This document shows, piece after piece, positions 1 to 8,462 of a DNA stretch of 38,206 nucleotides (position 1 is its first letter; each line of letters opens with the position of its first letter). Source of the DNA: Dehalococcoidia bacterium. GTDB lineage: Bacteria; Chloroflexota; Dehalococcoidia; Lucifugimonadales; SHYT01. The stretch is from positions 1-38,206 of the forward strand of contig SHYT01000012.1 of assembly GCA_009692665.1 (NCBI GenBank), written 5' to 3'. The translations under genes were made by a program, and so were the position numbers. The notes beneath the pieces were generated by a model that saw only the letters and a list, made by a program, of their open reading frames with translations, ran no database searches and was not told the origin of the DNA.

Positions 1-1000
<1,000 letters not shown>

Positions 1001-1104
1001 CACTATTGGACCTGGGGATGCTCTCTCTATTTCTCCTTCGCTCGGTCAGGCAACTGGCCCGGGCGGAGAAAGTGTCTTCTTAACATCGTCAATGGCACAC
1101 AAAT

Positions 1105-1224
1105 CCCTGGGTGATACGAGCAAGGCGGACCCACCCGTTCCCATACCGAACACGGTCGTGAAACGCTTTAGCGCCGACGATACTGGTCTCGAAAGGGGCT
1201 GGGAAAATAAGTCGTTGCCCGGGG
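1105..1224 (+). rRNA. rrf: 5S ribosomal RNA
   Basis: The segment shows the standard 5S core CCCACCCGTTCCCATACCGA, then GAACACGG and the GCGCCGACGATACTGG block. The 5' CCCTGGG can pair with the 3' CCCGGGG to close the terminal helix, giving a molecule of about 120 nt. It lies about 105 nt after the 23S end on the same strand, so both are probably processed from one transcript. The termini come from this pairing and may be off by a base or two. Confidence 0.95.
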
Positions 1225-1327
1225 GTTTGTTTTTAATCCCGATCCGGGGTCGGGGACGCTTCCCTTTTCAGGTAGTTTGCCTGGAAGGGTGATATCATAG
1301 GTATGTAGCGCATTCTTGCGCACCTGC

Positions 1328-1402
1328 CGCGGGGTGGAGCAGTGGCAGCTCGTTGGGCTCATAACCCAAAGGTCGTAGGTTCGAATCCTACCCCCGCTAC
1401 CA
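1328..1402 (+). tRNA. Initiator tRNA-fMet (CAT)
   Basis: The cloverleaf folds cleanly. The acceptor CGCGGGG faces CCCCGCT, the anticodon loop is CTCATAA, the T arm is GTAGG-TTCGAAT-CCTAC, and a CCA end is encoded. Two initiator signatures are present: an unpaired first position (C1 opposite U72) and three G-C pairs at the loop end of the anticodon stem. The gene sits about 100 nt downstream of 5S on the same strand and could be co-transcribed with it. The D loop is short, which gives 75 nt in total. Confidence 0.95.
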
Positions 1403-1411
1403 AGACCAAAA

Positions 1412-1456
1412 AGAAAAGCCCTGGCTGAAATTTTCAGCCAGGGCTTTTCTTTTTCC
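1412..1456 (+). terminator. Strong hairpin after the rRNA-tRNA unit
   Basis: Two 19-base arms (1412-1430 and 1432-1450) are perfect reverse complements with a one-base centre, so the real loop would be a few A/T bases. The stem core is GCCCTGGCTG. It starts nine bases after the tRNA CCA end and is followed by TTTTT, as expected for an intrinsic terminator of the rRNA-tRNA transcript. Confidence 0.85.
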
Positions 1457-1646
1457 TACCGGAGTTGCTGCTCCAAGGTGATGATGCCCAGAAGGGACGT
1501 CACCGGAAGCATAATCGCCTTAATGCTCCGGTATGTACGGCGCACCAAACGTACACGTCGCTTCGGAGAGAGCAACGATACCTTTCAAGGAGCGAGGTAT
1601 CACACGGCTTAGCTCAAATGACAGACGGCACGGAAACCGGTCCGAC

Positions 1647-1817
1647 CTAAGCGCTATTTGCCGTGCTAAAGCGGGCCTTGGTGAGTTGCCATGCCTGAAG
1701 AGACTCTCTCCACCACCTGTACGATTCCTGTTCCGCGCTGTACGCCTGGTCGATCTCCTGCAGTGTCCGTTCGGTAATCTTCTGTAGCGGGTACCGGATA
1801 GAGTGCTCTGGCAGGAG
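1647..1817 (-). pseudogene. Coding-like segment without a start codon
   Basis: Directly downstream of the alpha/beta hydrolase, the minus strand stays open for about 57 codons up to TAG. It reads like a real protein: ITERTLQEIDQAYSAEQE, then SYRWWRESLQAWQ. No ATG, GTG or TTG precedes it in frame. The nearest candidates are a CTG near 1814 with no SD and a TAA at 1827-1829 just upstream. It may be the C-terminal remnant of a lost gene or a short ORF with a rare start. I do not recognise the family. The rest of 1457-1646 holds nothing I can support. Confidence 0.3.
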
Positions 1818-1822
1818 AGGTG

Positions 1823-2617
1823 CTATTTAGGCAAGCCCTTCAGGAACTCTCGCAATGCGGCATTGAACGCCTGCGGCTGTTCAATAGGCGACAGGTGACC
1901 GGCATTCGGTATCTTGACCAGCTTCGCGTTCTTGATGGTCTTTGCCATCATCTCGGAGTCCGCGGGCGGCGTCACGGCGTCCTGCTCGCCGACGATGATG
2001 AGCGTAGGGACCGTGATTTGTGAAAGTGTGGTGGTAGAGTCTGGGCGCTCGGCCAGGCCGCGCAGGTCACCCACGTAGCCATTGACCGGTGTGGAGGCCA
2101 TGATGTTTTTAACTTGCTCAACGACGTCGGGCTTGCCTTGGACGGTAGTGGGCGCCAGCATGCGAGGGGCTGTTGCCGTCGCTACGCCAGTTACGCCATC
2201 TTTGATGACGGTTTGGGCGGTATTCTCACGGCCTTGTTTGCCCTCGGGCGTGTCCGATTGTGGGCGCGTGTCCGCGAGCACCAGAGCTTGCAGGCGGTTA
2301 GCATGCTTGCGCTGGAATGCAAAAGCGGCATAGCCGCCCATGGAAAATCCTACGAGCACTACTTTTTGGATATTGAGGTGGTCCAGCAGTGCGCGCAGGT
2401 CGTCCGCAATGATGTCCATGGTGTTGACGCCTGACGGCGCGTCCGATTCGCCATGGCCGCGCAGATCCGGCGCAATAATGCGGAAGTCTTTAGAGAGGTC
2501 GCTTACCTGAGCATCCCACATACTTCGGTTGAGCGGGTAGCCGTGCACGAGTACGACGGGCGTGCCGCGCCCAGTGTCCGTGTATCCCATTCGGATCTTG
2601 TTGATGCTTGCCTTCAT
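1823..2617 (-). CDS. Alpha/beta-fold hydrolase
   Basis: A 264-residue cytoplasmic hydrolase of the alpha/beta fold. The oxyanion motif HGYPLNRSMW appears at about residues 27-36, the nucleophile elbow GFSMGG in the middle, a likely acid in GEQDAVTP, and the catalytic His in AGHLSPIEQP near the end. The reading frame is open another 87 codons upstream, but the ATG at 2617 is preferred because AGGAGAAGGGAAGC lies immediately before it and the protein then begins as the family normally does. The substrate is unknown; esterases, haloperoxidase-like enzymes and lactonases share this pattern. It is transcribed divergently from the CvpA-like gene. Confidence 0.9.
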   Translation of the reverse strand: MKASINKIRMGYTDTGRGTPVVLVHGYPLNRSMWDAQVSDLSKDFRIIAPDLRGHGESDAPSGVNTMDIIADDLRALLDHLNIQKVVLVGFSMGGYAAFAFQRKHANRLQALVLADTRPQSDTPEGKQGRENTAQTVIKDGVTGVATATAPRMLAPTTVQGKPDVVEQVKNIMASTPVNGYVGDLRGLAERPDSTTTLSQITVPTLIIVGEQDAVTPPADSEMMAKTIKNAKLVKIPNAGHLSPIEQPQAFNAALREFLKGLPK

Positions 2618-2835
2618 GCTTCCCTTCTCCTGTCCTATCGCCTTGTCCCGGAATGAACGAAGTAGCCTATGGCCATGCGTTGACCCAATACTAAGTACCT
2701 GACTGAGCTGGACGCACTTATTCAGGCTCACCATGCGATGTGCTACCACCTTGCCAGTGTGCAGCCGTAAAAGCCACGCGTCAATATGCGGCGGCGTCAT
2801 ATCCACGTAAAGAGAACAAGCAGGCAAGGAATTTC

Positions 2836-2864
2836 TTGACCGTTTTCTAAAACTTGTGCAAAAT
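2836..2864 (+). promoter_or_regulatory. Candidate promoter for the CvpA-like gene
   Basis: TTGACC and CAAAAT are separated by 17 bases in the 316-base divergent intergenic region, about 70 bases before the proposed TTG start. The -10 is weak. Nothing else in 2618-2933 could be assigned; the divergent hydrolase promoter must lie here too but is not evident. Confidence 0.35.
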
Positions 2865-2933
2865 GCATATCTAGCCATTACGACGATCTTACGCCGTCAA
2901 TGGGCTGGACTGCTGCTCTGTACAGAGGTGACA

Positions 2934-3830
2934 TTGAACTGGCTTGACGTTGGTCTCCTCATCATTTTGGTTATAGCAGGATTTAGTGGATACAAGACTG
3001 GCATCATCAGAGGAGCGGTACTCTTCGCGGGCCTCGTCATTGGGGTAATCCTGGCGGGGCGCGTTGGCGGGCAGCTCGGCGAAGGCTTAGGGCTGCTGGG
3101 CAACGACGGCAGCGGACGGCTGCTTGGCTTTGTGCTGGTGTTCGGCATTTGTTTTGTTGGCGCGTGGATCCTTGGGATTGTCATTCGTAAGGCGCTGCAT
3201 CTCCTGTTGCTGGGATGGCTGGACAGCCTTGGAGGATTGCTGGTAGGCCTGATCTCAGCCGCTATTTTCTGCACGGCCATCGTAGTCGCCATGGGATCCT
3301 CATCACTTCCGTGGGCCACGTCAGCAATCCAGGAATCGAAGATGGGCAGTTTCTTTGCAAGCAAGGGTGGGTTCGTCATGGGCCTGCTGCCCAGCAAGTA
3401 CTGGGACGCTCTGTCATTCGTCAGTGGCGTAAAGCAGCCTATAGTGACCGTAGCATCCGCACGGGTAGCAAGCGTTGCCGCGGGCGACGTGACGGTGATT
3501 GGCGCGCTAGCAGTCAAGAACCCTAATCAGTTTAGTGGCAAGATCAGCGATGTCGCCTATCAGCTTGAGTGGCGAGACGGCCAAACGTGGCGCCCCGCAG
3601 GAAGTATTGCCCATACAACATCCTCATTGGATGGGAACGCAACGCAGACAGTGAACCTGACCGTAGTGGTTCGCAAGCAGGAAGGTGCGGACTTGGCAGG
3701 GCTGGCGACCGCACTGAACGCGTCGCAAACGGTGCCGGTACGCTTTAAGGGCACAATGGATATTGCGTTCCCGTCAAAGCAAGTGCAGGTAAGCTTCCAG
3801 GATGAGACGACGCTGCAAATAGGCCGATAG
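2934..3830 (+). CDS. CvpA-family membrane protein with C-terminal beta-rich domain
   Basis: The first ~125 residues match the CvpA (colicin V production) family: it opens MNWLDVGLLIILVIAGFSGY, with four hydrophobic segments at about 5-20, 26-46, 66-86 and 105-125. After that comes a soluble, beta-strand-rich region (about 165-298) with the look of a LEA2/FxLYD-type sandwich, ending at QIGR. CvpA proteins usually stop near 170 residues, so this is an extended form of 298 aa. The TTG start is chosen because AGAGG lies just upstream and the protein then begins exactly like CvpA; an ATG 78 bases upstream would add a poor N-terminus. The role is unknown; CvpA has been linked to envelope stress and secretion. 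Confidence 0.75.
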   Translation: MNWLDVGLLIILVIAGFSGYKTGIIRGAVLFAGLVIGVILAGRVGGQLGEGLGLLGNDGSGRLLGFVLVFGICFVGAWILGIVIRKALHLLLLGWLDSLGGLLVGLISAAIFCTAIVVAMGSSSLPWATSAIQESKMGSFFASKGGFVMGLLPSKYWDALSFVSGVKQPIVTVASARVASVAAGDVTVIGALAVKNPNQFSGKISDVAYQLEWRDGQTWRPAGSIAHTTSSLDGNATQTVNLTVVVRKQEGADLAGLATALNASQTVPVRFKGTMDIAFPSKQVQVSFQDETTLQIGR

Positions 3831-3847
3831 CAGGCCTAGGACGACTT

Positions 3848-3926
3848 TGCTATGATAGGCGTAGCGATCCCCAGGTAGGTGAACGCGGCCAGGCACCGGT
3901 AAAGGGGACCGCCCATAGGGTGCCAG
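3848..3926 (+). promoter_or_regulatory. Extended -10 element and structured leader before the HNH gene
   Basis: TGCTATGAT at 3848-3856 resembles an extended -10 promoter with no good -35. The transcript would have a leader of about 85 nt, with GGCACC near 3892 able to pair with GGTGCC near 3920 around an inner GGT...ACC pairing. I do not recognise a riboswitch class. This is a weak call based on motif and position only. Confidence 0.3.
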
Positions 3927-3948
3927 CGTCCAGCGTTGGAGGAGCGGC

Positions 3949-4467
3949 ATGGCGGTACTGAGCGCTCCAGTACTTGTGGTCAATCAGAATTACGAGCCTC
4001 TCAACATTTGCGACGTAAAGCGTGCCGTGGTGCTGTTGGACCGGGGCAAGGCTGAACTCATCTTGGACGGTCGTGGATTCCTTCGCACGCCCAGGGCTAC
4101 CGTTCCTATCCCCTCAGTTATCCGTCTTGCCTATATGGTGAAGCGTCCGTTCATGAAACGCCGAATGGCCCGCCGCGAGGTGTTCATTCGCGACCACTTC
4201 ATGTGCATGTATTGTGGGAAGCAGTCCAAGGACCTCACCATTGACCACGTCATCCCGCGCCAGCGCGGCGGCCCGCACACATGGGAAAACGTGGTCAGCG
4301 CGTGCATTCCTTGCAACCACCGCAAGGCTGCGCACACCCCGGCTGAGGCAGGGATGCGCCTGCTGCGAGAGCCTCGAGCACCGCGCGCCAACCCATACGG
4401 TTTATTCCAGCACCGCACGGTGCTGGAGGAATGGCGGCCGTTTCTCCCCTGGACTCAGAGCGCCTAG
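3949..4467 (+). CDS. HNH endonuclease family protein
   Basis: A 172-residue protein carrying a C-terminal HNH nuclease module. A zinc knuckle C86-x2-C89 (MCMYCG) comes first, then the DH pair at 99-100 in the first strand, and C119-x2-C122 followed by the Asn-His of the ACIPCNHRK motif. The N-terminal half (VLVVNQNYEPLNICDVKRAV) is the usual extension of stand-alone bacterial HNH proteins of this size. The start has a good SD (TTGGAGGAGCGGC). It stands alone between CvpA and the BtuF-like gene, with no methylase partner, so a restriction role is not supported. DNA cleavage or repair is inferred from the fold. Confidence 0.88.
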   Translation: MAVLSAPVLVVNQNYEPLNICDVKRAVVLLDRGKAELILDGRGFLRTPRATVPIPSVIRLAYMVKRPFMKRRMARREVFIRDHFMCMYCGKQSKDLTIDHVIPRQRGGPHTWENVVSACIPCNHRKAAHTPAEAGMRLLREPRAPRANPYGLFQHRTVLEEWRPFLPWTQSA

Positions 4468-4623
4468 GCGGGCATGCTCACTGCTGCCCTCGATTGGAAC
4501 CTGTCTTCCACGCTGGTTCAGATGTCATAAGCAGCCGCTGCTTTTCGAATTCTCTAAAGTTCAGCTTCATATCTCGGGAGGTAGTTGGTAGGATGAACCG
4601 AATATAGGTTCCAGGCAGGATAT

Positions 4624-5535
4624 ATGCGTATTTGTTCGCTGCTTCCCAGCGCCACTGAAATTATCTTTGCACTTGGCCTTGGTGATCAACTCGTCGCTGT
4701 CACGCACGAGTGTGATTATCCGCCAGAGGCATCAAGGACACCCGTTATTACCCGTAGCATCATTGACCATTCCAATAGTTCCAGCCGCGAAATCCACAAC
4801 CACGTGGCAAGCTCCGTCCACAGCGGCAGCAGCATTTATGCACTGGACCAGGCGCTCTTGGAGCGACTCAACCCGGATGTCATCTTGACGCAAGAGCTCT
4901 GCGAGGTATGCGCTGTCTCCTACAAAGACGTGCAGAAAGCAGTGCGTCTGTTGTACGGTGAGCGCAATGTGGTCTCGCTGGAACCCAGCAGCCTGGGCGG
5001 CATTTTGGACAACATCCGCCAAGTTGGCGCACTTGCCAGTGTGCCGGAGCGCGCGGCGCGGGTGACCCGCCGACTTCAGGCGCGCATTGAACGCGTTGCC
5101 GCTATCGCGAAGAACGCAGTTCGCAAACCGAAGGTGTTGGCGCTAGAATGGTACGATCCGCTGTTTGTCGGTGGGCATTGGGTGCCTGAGATGATAAAGA
5201 TAGCTGGTGGCATGGATGGCCTAGGGCAGGAAGCCATGCCTTCGTTCATTGTGAAATGGGATGAGGTCACAAACTACGACCCTGATGTGATAGTGCTGAT
5301 GCCTTGCGGGTACCATTTGGAGGAAGCCGCCACCGAGTTCAGGAGAACCATCATACCAGAGCAGGGGCACACTCTCCGCGCCGCACGCTCAGGACAGGTG
5401 TACGTGACAGACGGCTCGTCCTACTTTAACCGCCCTGGCCCGCGCACCGTGGACGGACTGGAAATCATGGCGGAGATCCTGCACCCAGAACTGTTTCGGC
5501 GGCAGAAAACTATGCGCGATTGGCGGAAGCTTTAA
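4624..5535 (+). CDS. BtuF-like cobalamin/metal-chelate-binding protein, no signal peptide
   Basis: A 303-residue periplasmic-binding-protein fold of the BtuF/FhuD helical-backbone class. It begins MRICSLLPSATEIIFALGLG, continues with VAVTHECDYP and LNPDVILTQELCEVCAVSY, and ends with the typical PGPRTVDGLEIMAEILHPE. There is no signal peptide or lipobox, and no BtuCD transporter genes are adjacent. That matches the cytoplasmic 'cobalamin-binding protein' subgroup rather than a transporter subunit. Ligand identity is inferred from family only. The last four bases overlap the end of the convergent small gene. The 4468-4623 gap holds no gene I can support. Confidence 0.85.
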   Translation: MRICSLLPSATEIIFALGLGDQLVAVTHECDYPPEASRTPVITRSIIDHSNSSSREIHNHVASSVHSGSSIYALDQALLERLNPDVILTQELCEVCAVSYKDVQKAVRLLYGERNVVSLEPSSLGGILDNIRQVGALASVPERAARVTRRLQARIERVAAIAKNAVRKPKVLALEWYDPLFVGGHWVPEMIKIAGGMDGLGQEAMPSFIVKWDEVTNYDPDVIVLMPCGYHLEEAATEFRRTIIPEQGHTLRAARSGQVYVTDGSSYFNRPGPRTVDGLEIMAEILHPELFRRQKTMRDWRKL

Positions 5536-5753
5536 CTCCGTCGTGTACGTTTTCGTGGTGGCACCGGCGGCGTGTGCAGCGAGTCCGGCTCCGCATCACC
5601 AAGGCCAGCTTGCTCCAGGCGCATGAGGCGGGGGATTAGTTCCGACGCCTCGTCATAGAGGTGCTGCAGTTGCTCCGGCGTGAGCTGCAACCCTGCCGCC
5701 TTTGCGCGGACTTGCAACTCCTCAAATGTGAATGGCTGCTTGTTTGTGCTCAT
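5532..5753 (-). CDS. GatC/AtzG-like small protein
   Basis: A 73-residue protein with a strong SD (CTAGGAGGTTCC) 12 bases after menG, in the same operon. The middle resembles GatC and AtzG, the small stabilising subunits of amidase complexes. LQLTPEQLQHLYDEASEL, a helix-rich region, and AEPDSLHTPP match GatC's L-x-LT-E-E start and the conserved EP before a short tail. The basic C-terminus (PPRKRTRRS) is not typical. No amidase or gatA/gatB gene is nearby, so the partner is unknown. The similarity was judged by eye and needs a profile search. Confidence 0.6.
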   Translation of the reverse strand: MSTNKQPFTFEELQVRAKAAGLQLTPEQLQHLYDEASELIPRLMRLEQAGLGDAEPDSLHTPPVPPRKRTRRS

Positions 5754-5765
5754 GGAACCTCCTAG

Positions 5766-6497
5766 CTATTGGCGAGGTTTGTCGCCGACGTGAATGGCAG
5801 CGGCGCCGAAACCCACAAGCTGATACCGCACATGATCCAGTCCGGCGGCTTCCAGCATACGCGCCAGTGCCGGGGCGTTTTGGAATTGTGCGACTGATTC
5901 AGGGAGATATGTGTATGCCTCGTGGTCACCTGTCAGCACGCGGCCAAGGAGCGGCGTGACGCGCCTAAAGTACCACCGAAACAGCGCCGGGAAAAGGCCC
6001 TTTTTCTCAATCGGGGTGATTTCTAGAATGACTACCCGGCCACCCGGCTGTGTGACACGCACCATCTCTGAGAGCGCGAGTGGAAGGTCTGCAACGTTCC
6101 GCATGTTGAACCCTGACGTTACCCATTGAAACGTATCCGAAGGCAGCGGTAGTCCTTGAGCGTCCCCCGCAAGCAGCGTCAGCTTGCCGCGAAGTTTGCG
6201 CCGTCTTGCTTTGATGCCGGCGAGCGTGAGCATGCCAGGCACGAAGTCCAAGCCAACTACGTGCGGCGCTCCTTGCTGGAGGAGCGAAATGGCAAAGTCA
6301 CCCGTGCCGGTGGCGACATCCAGCGCTTTTGCGTTGGGCGTTGGTGCAACCTCCAGCGCAGTGCGCGCAGCCTTGACGCGCCAGCGATGGTGCATGCCGC
6401 CGGAGATAACTGTGTTGAGCAGGTCATACCGGTGCGTGATGCGGCCGAACATGGCCCGGACATAGGCCGTCTTTTCTGCGCCGGTGAGCTGTGCCAA
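5766..6497 (-). CDS. menG: Demethylmenaquinone methyltransferase (UbiE/COQ5 family)
   Basis: A class I SAM-dependent methyltransferase that makes the last ring methylation of menaquinone. The UbiE hallmarks are all present: YVRAMFGRITHRYDLLN near the N-terminus, the SAM motif ALDVATGTGDFA at about 58-69, GFNMRNVADLPLALSEMVRV in the centre, and a C-terminal LVGFGAAAIHVG. The start is a choice. TTG at 6497 has GCGGAG eight bases upstream and gives 243 residues, the normal length. An ATG at 6608 would add 37 poorly conserved residues and has no SD. Together with the polyprenyl synthase at 26 kb it supports a menaquinone-based respiratory chain. Confidence 0.92.
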   Translation of the reverse strand: MAQLTGAEKTAYVRAMFGRITHRYDLLNTVISGGMHHRWRVKAARTALEVAPTPNAKALDVATGTGDFAISLLQQGAPHVVGLDFVPGMLTLAGIKARRRKLRGKLTLLAGDAQGLPLPSDTFQWVTSGFNMRNVADLPLALSEMVRVTQPGGRVVILEITPIEKKGLFPALFRWYFRRVTPLLGRVLTGDHEAYTYLPESVAQFQNAPALARMLEAAGLDHVRYQLVGFGAAAIHVGDKPRQ

Positions 6498-6807
6498 GGA
6501 CGTGTCTCCGCGAAGAATACTATGAAAAGGATACAGGAAGGGGTGAATTGGCGTGGCTTCGTTCGCTGCGTTTGCAGTGACGAGTTCCGATACAACCCTC
6601 TTAGACATGACGAGAATATGCGTATTGTGTCGCAACTGGCCCGCGATGGCCCATGTGCCGGTGGAGTCACAGAATGCGGGGTGGACGAAAGAAGCGAAGG
6701 AGAAAGAGATAAGAAAGGGTGGCAAGGAGTGCGTGCCACCTTTTCTTGAAACCCCACTATTGAAATGCTGGGAAGGCGGAGCCCCATTGTCGTCTGCATT
6801 GAGGAGC

Positions 6808-7044
6808 ATGGATTATCGCTCCTATACGGCTGCGTACTGCTCTGCCGCGTTTGTCTTTGCAGGAGCGTGCTGCCGGACGGGTAGGTTACGGAGCACTCCA
6901 TCTTCTCCAGATGGCTCGTTCATAGTCATTGCAGACATCAAGCCAATTGTGCAGCAAGGCAAGGGCGTGTATACGCTGTTGCTGTGGGTGAACACGCCTG
7001 AGGGGAACGTGGCGCTGACACGATACGCGTTGGTTGTGCGGTAA
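6808..7044 (+). CDS. Small putative lipoprotein or secreted-protein remnant
   Basis: A 78-residue reading frame that converges with the DUF503 gene. The first 22 residues could be a lipoprotein signal (n-region MDYRSY, hydrophobic SAAFVFAGA, then Cys-Cys). The C-terminal half (VYTLLLWVNTPEGNVALTRY) reads like the last strands of an extracellular beta domain, similar to the ends of some CAP-superfamily proteins. GAGGAG sits only one base before the ATG, which is too close, so the start is doubtful. The ORF could be the surviving tail of a larger gene. The frame stays open upstream, but that part has no coding character. Confidence 0.4.
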   Translation: MDYRSYTAAYCSAAFVFAGACCRTGRLRSTPSSPDGSFIVIADIKPIVQQGKGVYTLLLWVNTPEGNVALTRYALVVR

Positions 7045-7048
7045 CAGT

Positions 7049-7342
7049 TCAGAAGGCGGTCACCTCAGTCTCGACGTCCAGCAGCTCAGCGTCTGCGCGC
7101 GCTGTGTTTTCAATCAATGAGACCACCCGTGCAATTGTTTCTTCCGCGTGGGTGCGGTCACTGTTCACCGTTGTGATGCCGAGCACCGCGGTCTGCCACA
7201 GATCCTGCTCACCGACCTCCGCGATGGAGACGTTGAAGCGGGCGCGCACCCGCTCGATGGCGGAGCGCACTACATGACGCTTGCCCTTGAGCGAGTGGTT
7301 TTCCGCGAGGCGGAGGGTGACGCGGCAGATAGCAACGTGCAT
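7049..7342 (-). CDS. DUF503 (YlxP-like) family protein
   Basis: A 97-residue DUF503 protein. The family pattern is clear: MHVAICRVTLRLAENHSLKG, then KRHVVRSAIERVRARFNVSI, AEVGEQDLWQTAVLGI and a final acidic helix LLDVETEV. Homologues are often found beside rbfA and other ribosome-biogenesis genes; here it stands alone. The chosen ATG gives the normal family length, whereas an ATG 96 bases upstream would add unrelated residues. Function is unknown in the family; a role in RNA metabolism is only suggested by neighbourhood elsewhere. Confidence 0.88.
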   Translation of the reverse strand: MHVAICRVTLRLAENHSLKGKRHVVRSAIERVRARFNVSIAEVGEQDLWQTAVLGITTVNSDRTHAEETIARVVSLIENTARADAELLDVETEVTAF

Positions 7343-7392
7343 GGCTTCATCGTACCTTATACATGGCCCAAGCGAGGTTGCGATCCAAAGGA

Positions 7393-7427
7393 AAGCAGGG
7401 ACTTGGTTTTTCAGCAAGTCCCTGCTT
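7393..7427. repeat. Inverted repeat, 13-base arms
   Basis: AAGCAGGGACTTG and CAAGTCCCTGCTT flank a nine-base centre, a perfect 13-bp stem between the damaged cupin gene and the 5' side of the DUF503 gene. Reading on the minus strand it is followed by CTTTCC, so it may end transcription of the cupin remnant. It lies about 50 bases before the DUF503 start. Confidence 0.55.
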
Positions 7428-7465
7428 GGTATGTGCAAAGTGCGGCTAACGAAAACTACTTCCCG

Positions 7466-7807
7466 TCAGCTTGGTTTGGCGTAGTTGCCAAAGCCGGGGA
7501 CGTCAATGATCACGCAGCGCTGGGTGCCCACGATCCAAGCGTCGTGGCCTGCGGGCATGTAAAAGGCATCCCTAGGACCAAACTCCGTCCCGGCTCTCAA
7601 GCACCACGCCGGTGTGCACGGCCTGGCAAGAGTCCGTCTTGGCAATCGGCTTAACGTGCTTGGACCACGGCCAACCCGGCTCGAAGATGCCGCGCCCGAG
7701 GGTCACGCCACCAACCTTCACGACTTGTGCCTTTCCCTTCCCCTCGGCGAAGGAGCGCGTCTCCTCCGGCTGGTCTAAGACCTTGCGAACTAGTTTCCAT
7801 CTGCCAT
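7466..7807 (-). pseudogene. Cupin-domain protein, broken by frame lesions and a deletion
   Basis: Two pieces of one cupin protein lie in different frames. The first reads KLVRKVLDQPEETRSFAEGK, then GGVTLGRGIFEPGWPWSKHV and VHTGVVLESR. The second reads EFGPRDAFYMPAGHDAWIVG and ends IDVPGFGNYAKPS. Between them about a dozen codons (one cupin strand pair) and the frame are lost, near 7580. A further shift sits just after the likely ATG at 7807, which has AGGAG upstream but meets TAG after five codons. The original was probably a ~125-residue single-domain cupin. Both frames retain good codon use, so the damage is recent or comes from assembly. Confidence 0.7.
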
Positions 7808-7909
7808 AGCTACTCTCCTCTTCGCGTAGTGTGCTTGCTCTCGTCAGCGCCGCGCGTTGACGGTATCTATGGAGCGGCAACATTCCGAGTATGGACGAAG
7901 CGTTGGCAC

Positions 7910-7938
7910 GGATTCTTCGTTGCGACTCAGAATGACAA
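7910..7938. repeat. Dispersed intergenic repeat-like sequence
   Basis: GGATTCTTCGTTGCGACTCA followed by GAATGACAA resembles an intergenic repeat I recall from several bacterial phyla; its minus-strand frame gives the often mis-annotated peptide VILSRNEES. One copy occurs in this window. It sits immediately before the surviving part of the ArsR-rhodanese gene, where the DNA-binding half should be. Confidence 0.4.
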
Positions 7939-7949
7939 AGTAAAGTGGC

Positions 7950-8434
7950 CTAGACGCGCACGAGCTCGGTGTGCATGGGAACGCGCAGGCACGCAAGTCA
8001 TTTACCGGTTGGCGGACGAAAGTGTGCTGCGGCTCTGGCTGGCGCTGCGGACTGCTGGGGAAACCCGGCTGGCAGAGCTGGGGCAAATCAAAAAGGAATT
8101 CCAAGCGGAAGAGCATCTTTTGCTGCGCGAGGAGCTGCCGAAGCTGATGAAACGCGGCAAGGTCCTGCTCCTGGACGTGCGCCCGCCGATTGAGTACCAG
8201 AGCGGGCATCTGCCGGGGGCAGTCTCAATACCCTCTTATGAGTTGGAAAATCGGCCGGACGAGCTTCCGAAGGACCGCGAGATTATCACGTATTGCCGTG
8301 GCGAGTTCTGCCTCTCCGCAGACGAGTCAACGGCGCTGCTGCGGAAGCATGGATTCAAGGCTATGCGGCTGGAAGGCGGGTGGCCGGAGTGGGCGGTCGA
8401 GGGCCGGCCTACTGAGGCTGGCCGCCAGAAGTAA
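7950..8434 (+). pseudogene. ArsR-rhodanese fusion protein, DNA-binding half lost
   Basis: The surviving part reads GTQVIYRLADESVLRLWLAL, which is the end of an ArsR-type winged helix as found in ArsR-rhodanese fusions. A rhodanese domain follows: LLDVRPPIEYQSGHLPGAVS, the active-site loop YCRGEFC, and GGWPEWAVEGRP at the end. The helix-turn-helix residues expected upstream are absent; the DNA there holds a dispersed repeat and the phrase AHELGV in a different frame. No convincing start codon exists. The complete family member would be ~220 residues. The rhodanese module itself looks intact, so a truncated product cannot be excluded. The next gene follows after 28 bases. Confidence 0.65.
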
Positions 8435-8462
8435 GACATCTATTGCCTGTAAGGAGGAGCAT

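Noticed and set aside
1092-1362. Short frames over the 5S rRNA and its spacer
   Set aside because: They overlap the 5S gene and have no coding character.
2618-2878. 87-codon N-terminal extension of the first alpha/beta hydrolase
   Set aside because: A strong SD and family-like N-terminus mark the internal ATG.
3949-4467. Restriction-modification system around the HNH gene
   Set aside because: No methyltransferase or specificity gene is adjacent.
6553-6807. Upstream extension of the small secreted-type ORF
   Set aside because: Residue composition is not protein-like, and it crosses the menG upstream region.
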